From Adiantum capillus-veneris (lineage: Eukaryota > Streptophyta > Polypodiopsida > Polypodiales > Pteridaceae), in the NCBI GenBank assembly GCA_014529385.2, contig CM043969.1, forward strand, positions 29,282,946 through 29,346,945: a DNA stretch of 64,000 nucleotides, given 5' to 3'. Within the stretch, counting starts at the first letter, position 1; every line of letters begins with the position of its first letter. Shown here piece by piece: positions 10,784-22,574 of this stretch. Made by a program: the position numbers and the translations under genes. Below the pieces are notes generated by a model. The model was given only the letters and a program-made list of their open reading frames with translations, made no database searches and was not told the origin of the DNA.

Positions 10784-11032
10784 CTACCCTTGGATACACC
10801 GACACATCAACTTCTTATTTACCAGAATATGCGCTATATGTGACCTATTTGTGTGGTCAATCTTGACCTCAAATTTAAACTCTTGCAACTCAAGCACCCA
10901 CTTTCTGATATGCCTCCCTAGTTTTAGATGAAGCACCACCTCACGCAACAAATTGTTGGATGTGAGCACATAAAACTTTTGAATGATCAAATCCACTTTG
11001 AACTTGCGACAAACAAAAACCAAAGTCATCAC
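10784..11032 (-). pseudogene. RT-linked RNase H of the Tat element
   Basis: The frame carries the ACRKF-like start, the FYVLTSNNLL block and the KWVLELQEF block typical of the gypsy RT-RNase H connection. It is only a fragment; the upstream part joining it to the reverse transcriptase (11033-11325) has stops. Confidence 0.75.
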
Positions 11033-11325
11033 CCACTACTCAGCCTCTGTGTATGGCCTCTTCCCAGGACTAATCACCCAGCTATCAAAGTAAATGGGCT
11101 TATAATATTTGTCCACCTTCTGCATTAGCAAAACATGAATAGCCATTGTACCTACCGTCATGGTAACATAGAAGTTATCTCATTGTTGGGAGGACACACC
11201 CATCGACAACTAGCATAAAATCTCCTTCACCTTGTCAAAAAGGCTAATTGTGTATCTTCCATCCATTGGAAACCATGAACCTGCTAACTCAACTTTTGGA
11301 GAGGGTATACATATTGTGAAAGCAT

Positions 11326-11904
11326 CTAAAAAAACCTTAACAAATACTTAAGCTTGTGCACAAACGAAGCCAAACTTGCCGCACTGGTTGGGGGTTTTAT
11401 CAAAACCAAAGCTTTCACCTTCTCTAGATTAGCTTCTATGCCATTCTGTGAGACCAGTAGACCCAACAAATGAGCCCACAATTGGGCCAACTTGCACTTC
11501 TTGGGATTCAATTGTCTGCTCTCTTCATCCAGCCTTTGAAAAAATAACTTTTTCGACAAATGCTCGGCCCTAGAATTGTGGCATCCAATATCATCCATAA
11601 AAACTTTGACGAACTTACCCAAGTATGGACCGAACACCTTAGTATTCATCCAATCTTGAAACGTTGCATGAGCATTCACCAAACCAAAAGGCATCTTGTG
11701 GTAGAAAAAGCATCCCGGTGGCAAAATTAAAGTAATCTTCAATTGGTGCTCCAAAGCAATACCAATCTGGAAATATCCTGAAAAACCATCCACAATGGAA
11801 TAGTGCTCATGTCCTACCATCTGGTTCAAAATCTCATCATGAAATGACAAAGGATAGTGATTCCGCTTTGTAGCAACATTTAATGGCTCATAATCAACAC
11901 ACAC
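11326..11904 (-). pseudogene. Gypsy reverse transcriptase fragment
   Basis: RVT_1-type reverse transcriptase. CVDYEPLN, the YPLSFHDEIL block, FSGYFQIGIA, KMPFGLVNAHATFQ and the catalytic FMDD (VFMDDIGCHN) appear in the correct order over 192 codons. Synthesises element cDNA from RNA. Upstream decay prevents continuity with the protease. Confidence 0.88.
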
Positions 11905-12519
11905 TCTCCACTTCTCATTCTTCTTAGGTGTAATGACAATAGGTCAAACCCACTCAGACTCCTTTACTAGATAGATAATACCTACCTCAACTAATTTGTT
12001 GATGTCCTGCCACAAAGCCTCCTTCTGAATCTCCCCCAACCTCCACAGTTTTTGTGCTATTCGCTTGTACCTCTCTATGAGTAGAATTTAATACTCCACC
12101 CCTTTAGCTCCTCGCATGTCTTTGTACTCTAGGGCAAACAGATTGGGGTATGATGCACAACTCCACATAGCCCTTCTTTTCCTGCTTGGTTAGGTCTTCA
12201 CCCAACATGCCTTCTATTTTCGGCACATCCAAACCGCAAACCACAGCATGCATACCTTAGTAGAATTGGGGGAGTCCATCATAACTCCGAACAGGTCTGT
12301 GTCCAGCTTTAGCATGTCCTTGTCACTCTCCCCTTCTTCTTCAATACTGGTAGAGCCCTCATCATATATTGATTCCGTCTCTTACTCGTAACTGGTGTTC
12401 GAATCTCCTCCCTCACCCCTTGCCTCAAGGTGAAAGTGGCTCTCTCTAATCTTCAAGTCAAGCACCATCTACCCACCATTCTCTCGATCTAACAATGTAA
12501 AAATCCCCTTCTCCCAATC

Positions 12520-12753
12520 CTACTTATTAGCACCAATAGTGAGCAACCATGGCCTCCCCAAAATGACTCGGTAAGCATTCTCACTTGCTTTCATCACAAA
12601 GAAATCAATGAGGCATTCAATTCCCATAGCTTTTACCTTCACATCATGGGCCACTCTCAAGCAGATTCTCGCTTTGGCATGGTTGGACATCCATTGAATC
12701 TGACCACCACTTTGATACCTATGTCTATCATGGTAGCCTCTCTTAGCACACAA
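12520..12753 (-). pseudogene. Gypsy aspartic protease region, C-terminal part
   Basis: The block LIDFFVMKASENAYRVILG followed by RPWL is the conserved C-terminal flap and helix region of plant gypsy proteases. The catalytic DSG part upstream (12754-12890) is not in a continuous frame. Confidence 0.65.
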
Positions 12754-12890
12754 ACCTGTGCACCATCATCAATGTATGCATACATTTGTTTCTTCCTTTC
12801 ATAACCAGAACATCCACTAGTGGGAGCACATCAGTCGGGCTCCCTACCCTTAGAGCTAGATTTTTGCACTACTTGTACATCACCTCTAGC

Positions 12891-13474
12891 TCATGAAAGC
12901 CTCATGCTAACACTGGTGTCCATTGCCTCTTCAACTTGAGATTTAATGCAAGTACTATTAGCTTTCTGATTTTGAACATCACTCACCAAATCATACTCTG
13001 AATGACTACGCCCTGGCTGAAAATCCGTCTGCTTGATCTTTCGATGACGCCTTCTCTTGCTTGACTTTGGCTGCTCTCTACCTTCGTGCACTTTCTTTTT
13101 GCTCTTCTGAACCCTGATTTCTGTTTCAGTCTTAGCCTCCCTTGCGCCTTGCGCCCTTTTATTTGCCAAAACATCCACATCGTGCTTATCCACACCAATG
13201 ATATTAACTCTAAGCACTTCATCATTACCTGTGGAGCTGGAAGTGTTTGGTTCTCGGTTGCATGTTGCTCTCTTTGACCATTGAATTATGTCTGCCCTCT
13301 ACCTCGACCAAACAATGGGTACATGACACCTCTTTCCATTGGTGGATGCAGGTAATCTGGAGCATAGTGGCCCTCTTCTTCACAATTATAGCATCTGATA
13401 GGAAACGGCCTAGCCCTATCTCTTCAAGCCCTCGACTTACCTATGTCCATAATACTCAAACGAAGCTCTTGCAT
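12891..13474 (-). pseudogene. Gag C-terminal and linker region with degenerate zinc knuckle
   Basis: A zinc-knuckle-like CYNCEEEGHYAPDY occurs near 13350-13390; the last Cys is replaced by Tyr. Downstream (13217-12891) an open frame of 108 codons is rich in Lys, Arg and Glu, consistent with the basic gag-protease linker. Several stops and frame changes. Confidence 0.6.
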
Positions 13475-14053
13475 CTACTCAATTAAATCTAGAACAATAT
13501 ATACCCATTGTTGTGGGATGGTGGTGACTCCCTGATTTGCTTGGTTCTGCATGTGGGCCTCTTCCTTCGGATTTTGGAATGGGTTGGGAGCCATAGCTTC
13601 ATACCCCAATGCACCTTGCTCAATCTTCTTCTTGATCTTCCTATTCTTCGTCCGTGCAATTGCAACCCCATCATTATAATTCTTTGGACTCTCAAAATCT
13701 ACCTTCTCTCGAAGCTTGGGATGCAAACACGCCATGAACTTCTCCAATTTGAAGTATTCACCATTGACCAGTTGCATGGCAACTGCAAACTCTACCCAAC
13801 ACTCTTCAAAACAGATAAGAAAGACACTAAATGCTTCATTCACATCTTATCTTATAGTCTTCAACTTCGCATCCAGACCAACTAGAGACACCTCTCTATG
13901 AAAACCATGCGAAAAGCGAGCGCGCATAGCCGACACATAGCTCGCTCTTATACAACTATTCCATAGCCAACTCCCACAGAACCTAATTCTTGTTTGACAA
14001 AGACGTCGAACTATCATCAACCGGGTTGTATATGAGGTTAGTAACTCCCTCAA
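13475..14053 (-). pseudogene. Tat-type Gag, central part
   Basis: A frame from 14053 to 13475 is broken only by one TAA at 13847-13849. The block FEECWVEFAVAMQLVNGEYF followed by KLEKFMACLHPKLREKV is characteristic of plant gypsy capsid proteins. It lies at the 5' end of the element, as expected. Confidence 0.75.
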
Positions 14054-16409
14054 AGGACGAACGAGTGGGGAGCCCCTACCTAGAAACTTTAGTCTTCACT
14101 CCACGTGTCGTACACCGTGGGGTGCAAGGGTAGTGTTTTTCGAACTCCGGAGCACGCTAGTCCTACAATTGATGTTGAGATTTCCGGGGGGAGAGGGGAT
14201 GGGATGCAGTTGGCTGGCTTGCCACCCAAGGAAGATTGACGATGGGACCTGAGTGGGCCAGCCGCAATGGCTAAGCCAAGCTATGTGGATTGCGATGGGG
14301 GAAAGCCTCGACCCAAATCGGGAACTATAATGTGTTCAACTTCCTAGGGCCATTCCACAAGTTGGAAGCTCTATCTTGGCCAAGCACCATCTTTGCTTTA
14401 GTTTTTGCATTTGGGGGGGGGGGACCCAAGTGGGCTAGCCACAATGGCCGAACCAAGCTATGTGGATTGAGATGGGGGCTGGCCACGAGATCTATCTTGA
14501 CCAAGCACCATCTTTGCTTTACAAGTCTAAGGCCCTGAAAATATTTGGTTCTCAGCGAAACCAACGGCAACCATTGACCTCTCTGCAAAATGAAGTTGTT
14601 CGTGTAGCCAGAATGTCGCCAATCTATCCTCGAATTGCTGCTTCTCAGATTCCTTGGCAGCAGAGCATTGCAGCAATTTTTATGTTTCCTGAACGTTGGT
14701 GCAGATGATTTCAAAGGGCTCCATCGTTTTTCATGTAACGCGGGTTGTGCAATTGCTGCCTCTTCCTCTTCCGGCATCTTTTTCATGCCTTCATCAAAAT
14801 GCAGCAGATAGCTAAACCTCAGTCGACAGAACAGGAGTAGCAACAATCTGGAAAATAATAAATGGTGTTGCCCATACCCTAAGATGACCTTCATAGACAG
14901 AAGGACTAGCGGGGGAGGAGTAGCCACCACACTAAACCCTGGGGGGAAGACCTTGTCATCGGATCAATGGCGCACGGACACGGGCACATAAATCTCGAGG
15001 GAGGCGGAGGGTGGACAGAATGCGCACCTGGGTGGAACGCCAAGGATTCGGACCCACTACCTTGGGCGGCTTAACCACACAGGCACGTGCTTTTTCGTGC
15101 TCCCTATGCCCATTTTTAGCGTTATAAAGTAAACTTTGTCAAACTAGGACTAAAAAGGTAAACTCAAACACGCTCAGGTAAAATCGAACAATTGAGCCTA
15201 CCTCGTATCCCGTGCGCCTAGTTTTTCGCCATAGATCCCATGAGGGGGTCTTCATTCAAGACCCCATGGGATTTAGTCCTGAGGATGTAGTCGTCGTTTT
15301 GGGAATAACTTTGTGTTGCATTGACATAAGATGGCAGTAGGGAGAGGCAATCACTTTTATTGCTTTATTAGTGAAAATCGGGGAAGATCCCGCCTTGTGG
15401 TTCAAGGACGAAGAGGGAGCCATTGCCAGATGTTGGTTGTCAAAGAAGACAAGCAGGAGGCTGAGAGGGCGCCAAGTGACGGAGTAGCGAGAGGTGGCCG
15501 GTCGTGTAGGTGACAACAGAAGGAGAAGCTGCATGTGTACTAAAATGTGCCGAGATTCCATGTAATAAAATATCAAAGTTGCTAGTAAGTTTCAATGACA
15601 CGCCCTCTCCCATACCAATGCTCCAAAATAAACCTTTTTCTCCCCATATTTTTAAATGGAAAATTAGAGCCGAGTCGCAAAGCAAAGGGGAGGGGAGGAG
15701 TACCGTAGAGGATGCATATAGGTCGCACCAAGATTGAGAGAGAACAACGTTGGCTTCAAGCTATTTGATTGGATGAGCGTTTACAAGAAATGGGACTAAA
15801 GTAGCCTTTGTAGAAAAATAGCATAAAACCTAGCTTTTTGAGGCTTTAGTAGAACTATAGTGGGGGCTCTACAAATCAGGAGAAAATTGTGTGAGCCCCC
15901 TACACCACAAAGTTCTTGACTGAGCTTCCGCTCTCTTGGTTCAGGCATGGTCTTTTCCAAGGACGATTCAGCTCCAATGGAATGTAATCAAGCATGTGGT
16001 CCTTTACTGATTCTTTTTGCAATTTTCATCACTTTATTGCTAAACCAGATTGTGTCATTGTAGATCTTTCAAGTAAAACATCTTAATTTCTTACAATTTC
16101 TACAAATGATACATCAATGGAGTACCCTTTTTCCCTTTTAAGAAGGTTGGTTGATCCTCATTGAGATGAGTTTCAAGCTCCACTTATGTGCCTTCATCTT
16201 GATACAAGAGTCTAGATCAAGCAACATCATAACTAAGGTAATTCCTCATGTAGAAAAATACATGACGCTATTAGCTCCTTACCTTCCCATCTCGTAGGTG
16301 AACTCATTCTCTTTGGCTGTCACCCAAAATATCCATTTTTATCATGATCCTTCTCTTTGATCACAATCCTAGAAAGCCCATTCCTGGACTCTTGCCTAGT
16401 TCTCATGCA
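14054..16409. other. Stretch without recognised genes; local duplication and tRNA-like boxes
   Basis: No protein family was recognised on either strand. A segment around 14247-14302 (GAGTGGGCCAGCCGCAATGG...) recurs diverged at 14422-14477, and TATCTTGGCCAAGCACCATC near 14372 recurs near 14492, so the block is a local duplication. At 15044-15080 (minus strand) a B-box-like GGTCCGAATCC follows a GTGTGGTTAAGC element, possibly a decayed tRNA-derived repeat. Confidence 0.4.
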
Positions 16410-17871
16410 CTACTCTAACCAGCTTTGCATGAGTCCCTCTGTCATGATGCAAATCTGTGTACCCCCATCCACTAAACCTTTCCTAACTAACCTTCCTTTG
16501 ATGTAATAATCTACCGCTGGTGTAATATCCTTATTCATTTCAGCTTGTGCAATTTTCACAACAGGCACACTCTCTTTTACCACATAATGCAAGAAATTGA
16601 GGTCATGAGATATCAGGACTCTTACCTCTCATGTCTTCCAACAAGTTATATGGAGCCATACCATGTCCAAGGGGGAAGTCTTGGAGGTTGATACGATGTC
16701 GAGTCCCCTTGGCTTCTTTGGTCTCTTTCGCCTTCTTTTCTTCTATGGTCACTTTGTGACATGACTCCTTCTTTCTCCTTACCTTTTCCACAGCCACGCT
16801 CAATGCCATTTACTTCCATGTCAACCTCATCTGAATTTGTCACATCTACCACATGCACATTTAGGTCTGGCAAAGGTGGAACTCCTTCCACTCCTCGTGG
16901 AGCTGGTCTTGCTCCATTTGGCCTTTGTAGAAGCCTTGGTTGTTGACTAGTTCCTTCAGATGCATTCATCACTGGGTAATTCAAGTTAGGTCTCCCTAGC
17001 TCCCCACGGGGCCAAGGAAAATTATACATCCCATGTCCAAACTCTCCGCAATTCCAACATTGCAAGACTCTCCTAAGTCGTGGCTCTTGCTCTTCTGACT
17101 TCTTTGCTTGTCCTTTGGACCTATAGCTTGTGCAAGGTGAATTGACAGGTTGCTTAAAGATCCATTTAACTTCTCGATCACTTCAGTCGTTACCTCAAGA
17201 ATCTCTCTGGATGTTGATGCTTGCAATTTTCCCTTGGGCCTTGGACCCTTTATTGGAACCTCTCCCCTTAGCCACTTGAGTTTTTTATACTTCTCAACAG
17301 TCCTAGTTTCAGCTACATCAAAGGTAGCAGGTGCACTTGCTTCAACTTTTATCTTGAGTGTGGGAAAGAGACTAGCTATGAACCTCTCCTTCTTTAGTAA
17401 CTCTGCACCATCACCAGGGTTAGCAACATTTCTCACCCATACAGCCCAAAGACGTAAAAACTCTTGTTTATACATGTAGTAATCATCTAAGTCTTTTTTC
17501 TTGTAAGAAAAGATGTTTTGCCATAGCTTTTGAGTGTTTTGGGGGTCAAAGAAATATCTCTTGAAATGATCAACAACTTTCTTATAGTTTTTCTTAACAT
17601 CATGAGATAGAGAGTCAAACCAAGTGCTAGCATCTTTTCTAAGGACTACTTCAAACATTTCTAAGCATTCAATATCTCTTATCACTCTCTTTATATGGCA
17701 CACCATTTTTAAATTAACTAGAAATAGCTCCACATCCTCGCCAGGCTTTCCAAAAAAGAGAGGATATCGCGACATTTGGCATTGGGCTTCCATTGAATCA
17801 ATTTCAAAGTGACTTCGCGTTTTTTTTTCTTTTTTAAAAAGACTTACATAATAATGTATCCTAAATTGCAA
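16410..17871 (-). pseudogene. Second gypsy element: Gag and protease remnant
   Basis: The Gag frame (17871-16996) shows FFGKPGEDVELFLVNLKM, the DASTWFDSL block, the FKRYFFDPQN block and a C-terminal TVEKYKKLK helix, the standard retrotransposon gag architecture. A frameshift near 17000-17060 leads to a zinc knuckle (CWNCGEFGHGMYNF) whose fourth ligand is Phe instead of Cys. After a basic linker (16809-16603) comes a protease start with DGG in place of DSG (LVDGGTQICIMTE, about 16440-16480). No reverse transcriptase follows; the element ends near 16400. The first likely ATG (Met in DSMEAQCQ) lies about 25 codons inside the frame. Confidence 0.82.
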
Positions 17872-18387
17872 TCTATTCTACAACAAAATAAAAATATGTA
17901 CATCAAATGATTGATGATAATCAACAAGAGGTAGGATGACAAGGTTTGGTGACGCGATAATTTCTCCTACTCTTTGGGCACCAAACATGAACACTGTACG
18001 TTGTTGAAAATGGATTTTCCTACTAATTGCAATGTTTATTCTAATGTGTGGAGTGAAATGAAAGGGAAAAACCTCTATTCCTGGACCATTATCCATGGAC
18101 TATGCATGACCTAATGCTTAAAACAAAACAAAAATATAGACGTCCAAACTAATGTTGTACCTAATGAGGCAAAATAAAAGGATTTATCGACACGTTTATC
18201 TTGGCCAACTTAAGAGGGTCCAAAATTCTACGAATCACTTGTTGAAATTGTAATTTAGTGCTTACAATGATATGCACCTTTTGCCTTGGAATGGAAACAA
18301 ACAAGCCATACAAATCTTCGTGATTCATGCAAGCTACTTGATTACTCTAAAGGTTGAGTATTCACAACAACATACACAAGCCCTCCT
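17872..18387. other. Leader of the second gypsy element, no gene
   Basis: About 500 bp between the primer-binding site and gag. Only a 72-codon minus-strand frame without recognisable features (18096-17878). Confidence 0.45.
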
Positions 18388-18403
18388 CAGTGCGGCACCA
18401 AAA
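18388..18403 (-). other. Probable primer-binding site of the second gypsy element
   Basis: The minus strand reads TTTTGGTGCCGCACTG just inside a terminus TG...CA boundary at 18405, upstream of the gag at 17871. TGGTGCC-type sites are common primer sites in plant gypsy elements. The exact tRNA was not determined. Confidence 0.5.
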
Positions 18404-18404
18404 T

Positions 18405-19158
18405 TGAGGCGGTCCGAAGCGGCGAGCAACAAGAGAGGCAACCTCTAAACACCCCTCAAGGCTCTCGTGTTGCTCAATTGGGGCTGGGAGAAACACAAGC
18501 AAAAAACAACAACAACAACAAACCCACAGCCAAACAAGTGAAGGGGCACCACCTAGTTATAGAGAGAACTAAAACGCAACAGAGGAGAATCCCGAGCAAT
18601 ACAAGCGAGAAGGGTACACTATCACTAATATCAATGCTACAAATACACACACCAAACACAGAGAGATTAAGAGAGAGAGAGAGAGAGAGTAGAGAGAGAG
18701 AGAGAGAGAGTTTTGTGCAAGAATCTAGCTTCAATTTTAATGATTGACGTGGGTATATAAACACTTGGAGGAGAGTCAAGAAACACAATTACGTTTGATG
18801 ATGTTGCGATCTACACATTATCTTAGAGTTATGGAAACCCTCTCACCATACAACCCTCTTATAATGTTTTCCCGAGCAACAAAACAAACACAAGAGCTCT
18901 TGAGTCACATACAAGCAAATACGACAAAAGAATCTCAAAATGAGAGCGCGTCACCAAAGAAGATGAGGTTGCCAAGTGTGGATTGAAGAGACTCAAGAGA
19001 GTTTTGAACTGCGGTTGCACCCAAATTATTGATTCAATTGATGTGCAAGAGTAGGTACAACTTTGATTGGAAGTTACAAATCACTCGCTCCCTTGTAATG
19101 CTACAATTATCTCAAGAAGCTTTTATATACACCACAAGTGATGGTGTATAGAGAGCTC
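18405..19158 (-). repeat. Probable LTR of the second gypsy element
   Basis: The inner edge (plus-strand TGAGGCGGTCC at 18405) abuts the primer-binding site. A minus-strand TATA box (TGTATATAAAAGC, about 19123-19136) lies where U3 would be. The outer edge is inferred because homology of the neighbouring repeat family starts at 19159. No second LTR is present, so the limits are approximate. It contains the (CAA)n and (GA)n tracts near 18500 and 18670-18710. Confidence 0.45.
18671..18710 (+). repeat. (GA)n microsatellite
   Basis: Two (GA)n runs separated by one irregular step, inside the probable LTR. Confidence 0.95.
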
Positions 19159-20024
19159 ACTCTCTCTCTATGTCTACTTGCAGTTCCAAGACTCTATCAT
19201 TCAAGTTGATCTTGTAACTCATCGCGCACATCCTCTAGGAAATAGATTTATAATTGATCATAGATCTGACACCACAGTTCACTTGGCCCCATTGCAGTAT
19301 TGTTACACGTGTAAAATGGACACTGATGTTGGGAAAGATTCTCCTTATATGGATTTTCTACCTGGGATGACTAAGTTTGACAATGTGAATTGGGTCCATC
19401 TGGCAACAACCATAGACACTTGGGGAAATAGGGGGACCACCTGGGTAACATCTGAGGGGGATGAAATGCCACAACTCGTACCTTTAAATATGATAGAAGC
19501 AATGCATATAGCTTCTGACAAGACTCATCAAAATAAAACAAGGAAAACATACAAATGGGTCCCTAAAGCATCTTTAGCGAATATTTTTTATGCTGAAAAA
19601 CAGAAGCCTTGTAAGAAACTCCCCACTCGCTCCCAGAAATATAAGAAAACATTGCGTTGGATTCCTAAACAACTATTGGAAGCCCAAGGCTACTATCAAG
19701 GAAATGATCAAATCTCGGGTGTCAAAACGTAAATTGTATTCTTACCTATCACCTGACCAATGTGAGACAAATCATGTAACGATAAAGCCAATTGAAGCTC
19801 GTGGGAAGGGAAAGATTGCAAAACACTATACACCTCATCCGGAGCTACTTTGGGTACCCAAGCGAGAAAGGTTTGTTTTTCTTAGCTCAAAAATAGAACA
19901 AACAAATGAAGCTTCTTGCTATTCATGTAGTTCATATACAGAAATAGAAGCTTTGACACAACCTCCACCTACCATTGTACATATCCATACAAACAAGAAA
20001 CAATTTGCACCTCCCGTTTGGTAA
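19159..20024 (+). mobile_element. Repeat family E, copy A (gypsy-like linker region)
   Basis: From TCTACTTG (19159) to about 19520 this sequence is clearly homologous to 26793-27150. The shared frame contains DLVTHRAHPLGNRFIIDH, DHRSDTTVHLAP, CKMDTDVGKDSPYMD and WVHLATTIDTWGNRG. Copy B shows that a gypsy-type protease lies directly upstream of this block, so it is the protease-RT linker or a spacer of an LTR element. After 19520 copy A continues alone with a lysine-rich frame having three spaced WVPK/WIPK/WVPK motifs (about 19556, 19660, 19850); the frame changes near 19700. The upstream protease part is missing, cut where the second gypsy LTR begins. Confidence 0.6.
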
Positions 20025-20029
20025 GTTCA

Positions 20030-20492
20030 CCACCTACAACAACATTGCAAATAAAATCATGGGAGAGTACCTTATTACCCTAGCAACTAGATGAAACACC
20101 TAGGGCGGTCGAAAACTATTGGCCAAAGTCTTCACTTATAACAACTTGAAACAATTGGTTTCAAAAGGTGACGACATCGTTCCAAAATGTATGATCTACC
20201 CAAGAAAGGGAGGTGTGTTTGCCGACATCCATCATTCACTTGCTCCCCTCTTAACCTTCCTCCCTGACCCCTCAATCTCCCAATCTTAGGGAATGTATAT
20301 ATATAGCCATATACTCACCAAAATAAAATAAAAAAGTAAAAGAGCAAGAGCCACCAAACAAAAAGTTGGAAACCTACAAGTTCTATTACCTGACCCAAAA
20401 TCATAAAAACACATTATGCACAAGAACCAACCTTCTAACATGACCCTTATAAATATTTGCACTCTAACCATCATCTATTTGTGTGTACAAAT
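20030..20492. other. No gene seen; precedes the orphan ORF
   Basis: AT-rich, with a short TATATATATA near 20295 and no recognised protein. The last 50 bases hold the TATA-like element mentioned for the following ORF. Confidence 0.4.
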
Positions 20493-20873
20493 ATGGCTAG
20501 TATGGTAGAGTCATCCACTCCTACCTTGGGTGAGAGGTATCCTCTTTACTTTTCACAAGTGTTTCACATAGTCTGCCCGGTTCTTGCCTATGAATGGGAT
20601 TTGGTAGATATGCTAGCGTGTGAGAAGAATTTTGAGGAATTAGAATGGTTGATACGTCTCTTGACCACGACTGATCCATACTTAGTAGAGAGCGTCTCTC
20701 CAATTGCACAAGCTTACCCATTTGACCAAGGTGACTATAGACATCTAATGATGTTCTTAGTGAACATTTGTTCCTATAATGATGAGGAAGAGTTATATGA
20801 TTACACGGATGGCACGTATGGTCTCAGGGATGATGACTTGTTTTTCTCAATGATGATGAGGATAAGGGTTTAG
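20493..20873 (+). CDS. Orphan ORF of 126 codons, function unknown
   Basis: From ATG 20493 to the TAG after 20870 the frame encodes an acidic protein with a composition typical of folded proteins (ERYPLYFSQVFHIV, NFEELEWLIRLL, the DYRHLMMFLVNICSY block and an acidic DEEELYDYTDG segment). No family is recognised. A TATA-like TTATAAAT lies about 45 bp upstream of the ATG, and AATAAAGG occurs about 90 bp downstream of the stop (20963). It could be a small host gene, a gene fragment, or a protein of repeat family E, whose copy A ends about 470 bp upstream. Confidence 0.35.
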   Translation: MASMVESSTPTLGERYPLYFSQVFHIVCPVLAYEWDLVDMLACEKNFEELEWLIRLLTTTDPYLVESVSPIAQAYPFDQGDYRHLMMFLVNICSYNDEEELYDYTDGTYGLRDDDLFFSMMMRIRV

Positions 20874-22574
20874 ACCTAGGGCTACCCGCCCATCTATTCA
20901 ATATCCTATTCCCTTGACCCTCTAGGGGGGTGCAAATAATTAGGTTAGGGTTCATTGTGTTCAATAAAGGTTGGTGCCTCTTCCCACTAATGTGCCTCCT
21001 AGAGGTATTCCTTGTGTTTTCTAGTGTGTACAGGAATGCATTGTAGAATTGCGATTTTGACCTTCATAAATCTTTCTCTCGTTCACTCTTTGAATCGAGT
21101 GCGATTATCAACACGATCAGAAGCTTCTTGTCTATTAGCATTGCCGCTTGTCTTCTTTTTAGCATCAATGTTTGTCTGCTTTAATTGTGATTGGTAGCAT
21201 GATATTCAACACATTTGCTTAGTATTAAACATTAGATTCTATATAAATTTATGTCATAATCCCTTGTTTAGGTTTAGGAATCAAGCAGTCTAACTAAGCT
21301 AGTTTGACCAAGTTAGGAGTTAGAGATCTTCTCTTAATACCATAGGGAATTCCTTTCTAATAATCAATGGTTACTTTAGGTTCTTAATCCGATTTAGGCA
21401 GCGTTGTTTGCAATGTACTAGGGATTTCTAGTGGGCTTAGTCCCTATTGACCTTTAGCTTAAGTATTATAAAGGGAGTTTACTAGTGTGATGAGCCTGGG
21501 GAGGGTAAAAGTGTCATATGGCCCCTCAAAGTTACAAAATTGAAATGCTAAAACCAAATAAACTAAAAATTTCAAAAGTGCCACAATGTAAAATCTTAAG
21601 CTGGAAGAGAAATCCCAGCTTGATTTGGTACTTCACTCACATGTATTGCCTATGGTACTAGAGCCCTAGACTTTCCCAATGTGGGCGCTTTTCCTTGAAA
21701 AGCAAAAAGCCCAAGGCAAACATAATAAGCATACACATCAAAATTGAATCAATGTGAAAAACTTTGGGGGTCAAACAAAGGGAATAATTCAAGCGATGAT
21801 TTCATAAGCAATTCCTTTTATCGTAGCTTAACTACAAGGTCTCTTAGGTATAGCCTCTAGTCAGCCCTCGAACATGAAAAACTTTCCTCTCGCGATTAAA
21901 CAACTTAACTGACCAGAGAGAATTGAGAAGCTTGCCCATTGTATTAATAGTTGACCGCTAGTGCCTCTCGACCGTTAAATTAGCGACCCCAGACTTGTTT
22001 AGTTTTTTACCTTTACAACTGCTTATACGTTTGATTATATTATAGTTAAATGTTTGCTGCTGATAAATTGTTTAATATTATTACCAATCAAATTGTGTGC
22101 CTACAACTACATATTCTTTTTAATTGTATTTGAGAATTCAATTATTGTGCCAATTTTGATTGATTTTGCAATGATTAAAGAAAGCTAAGGACATTCAATC
22201 TCGGATGCTCTTTCACCTCGACAAACAGGCTTTATCTCAATAGCTTTCGAGGATGGAATCTACATCAGAAAGGGGGACATGTTAACCCTCACGAACACCC
22301 TATCACCTTCGACGGATGCCTTATTATTTATTTGATTGAGTCATGGACCGGGCTTGTCAGTCCAATAGGTGTGTAGGTGATCGTCGATGAGAGGCGCACC
22401 ACTTATCTTATTTTCACATTAGTTTTGCAACGACCAGTCAGTGTGGGCGCTCATGTGTGAATGGGTCAAACTCTTATAAAAGGTCCATTTGACCTATAAA
22501 TCTTCATTCTGGGAGGTGTAAGCTAAGAAGGGCTCTTGCTCCGTCTCTGTCTCCTTCTCCTTTGTGTGCTCACG

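Larger units (their letters stand above)
9737..14053 (-). mobile_element. Decayed Tat-type Ty3/gypsy retrotransposon
   Basis: Read on the minus strand, the recognisable pieces are gag (14053-13475), zinc knuckle, protease (12753-12520), reverse transcriptase (11904-11326), RNase H (11032-10784), a second RNase H (10755-10510) and integrase (10447-9737). The additional RNase H between the usual RNase H and integrase is the hallmark of the Tat clade. The element is riddled with stops and is cut off at 9737 by the copia compound. No LTR was found upstream of gag. Confidence 0.85.

Noticed and set aside
14325-14930. 201-codon minus-strand frame
   Set aside because: It runs through a local DNA duplication, has no recognised motif or ATG in good context, and overlaps a similar open frame on the other strand.
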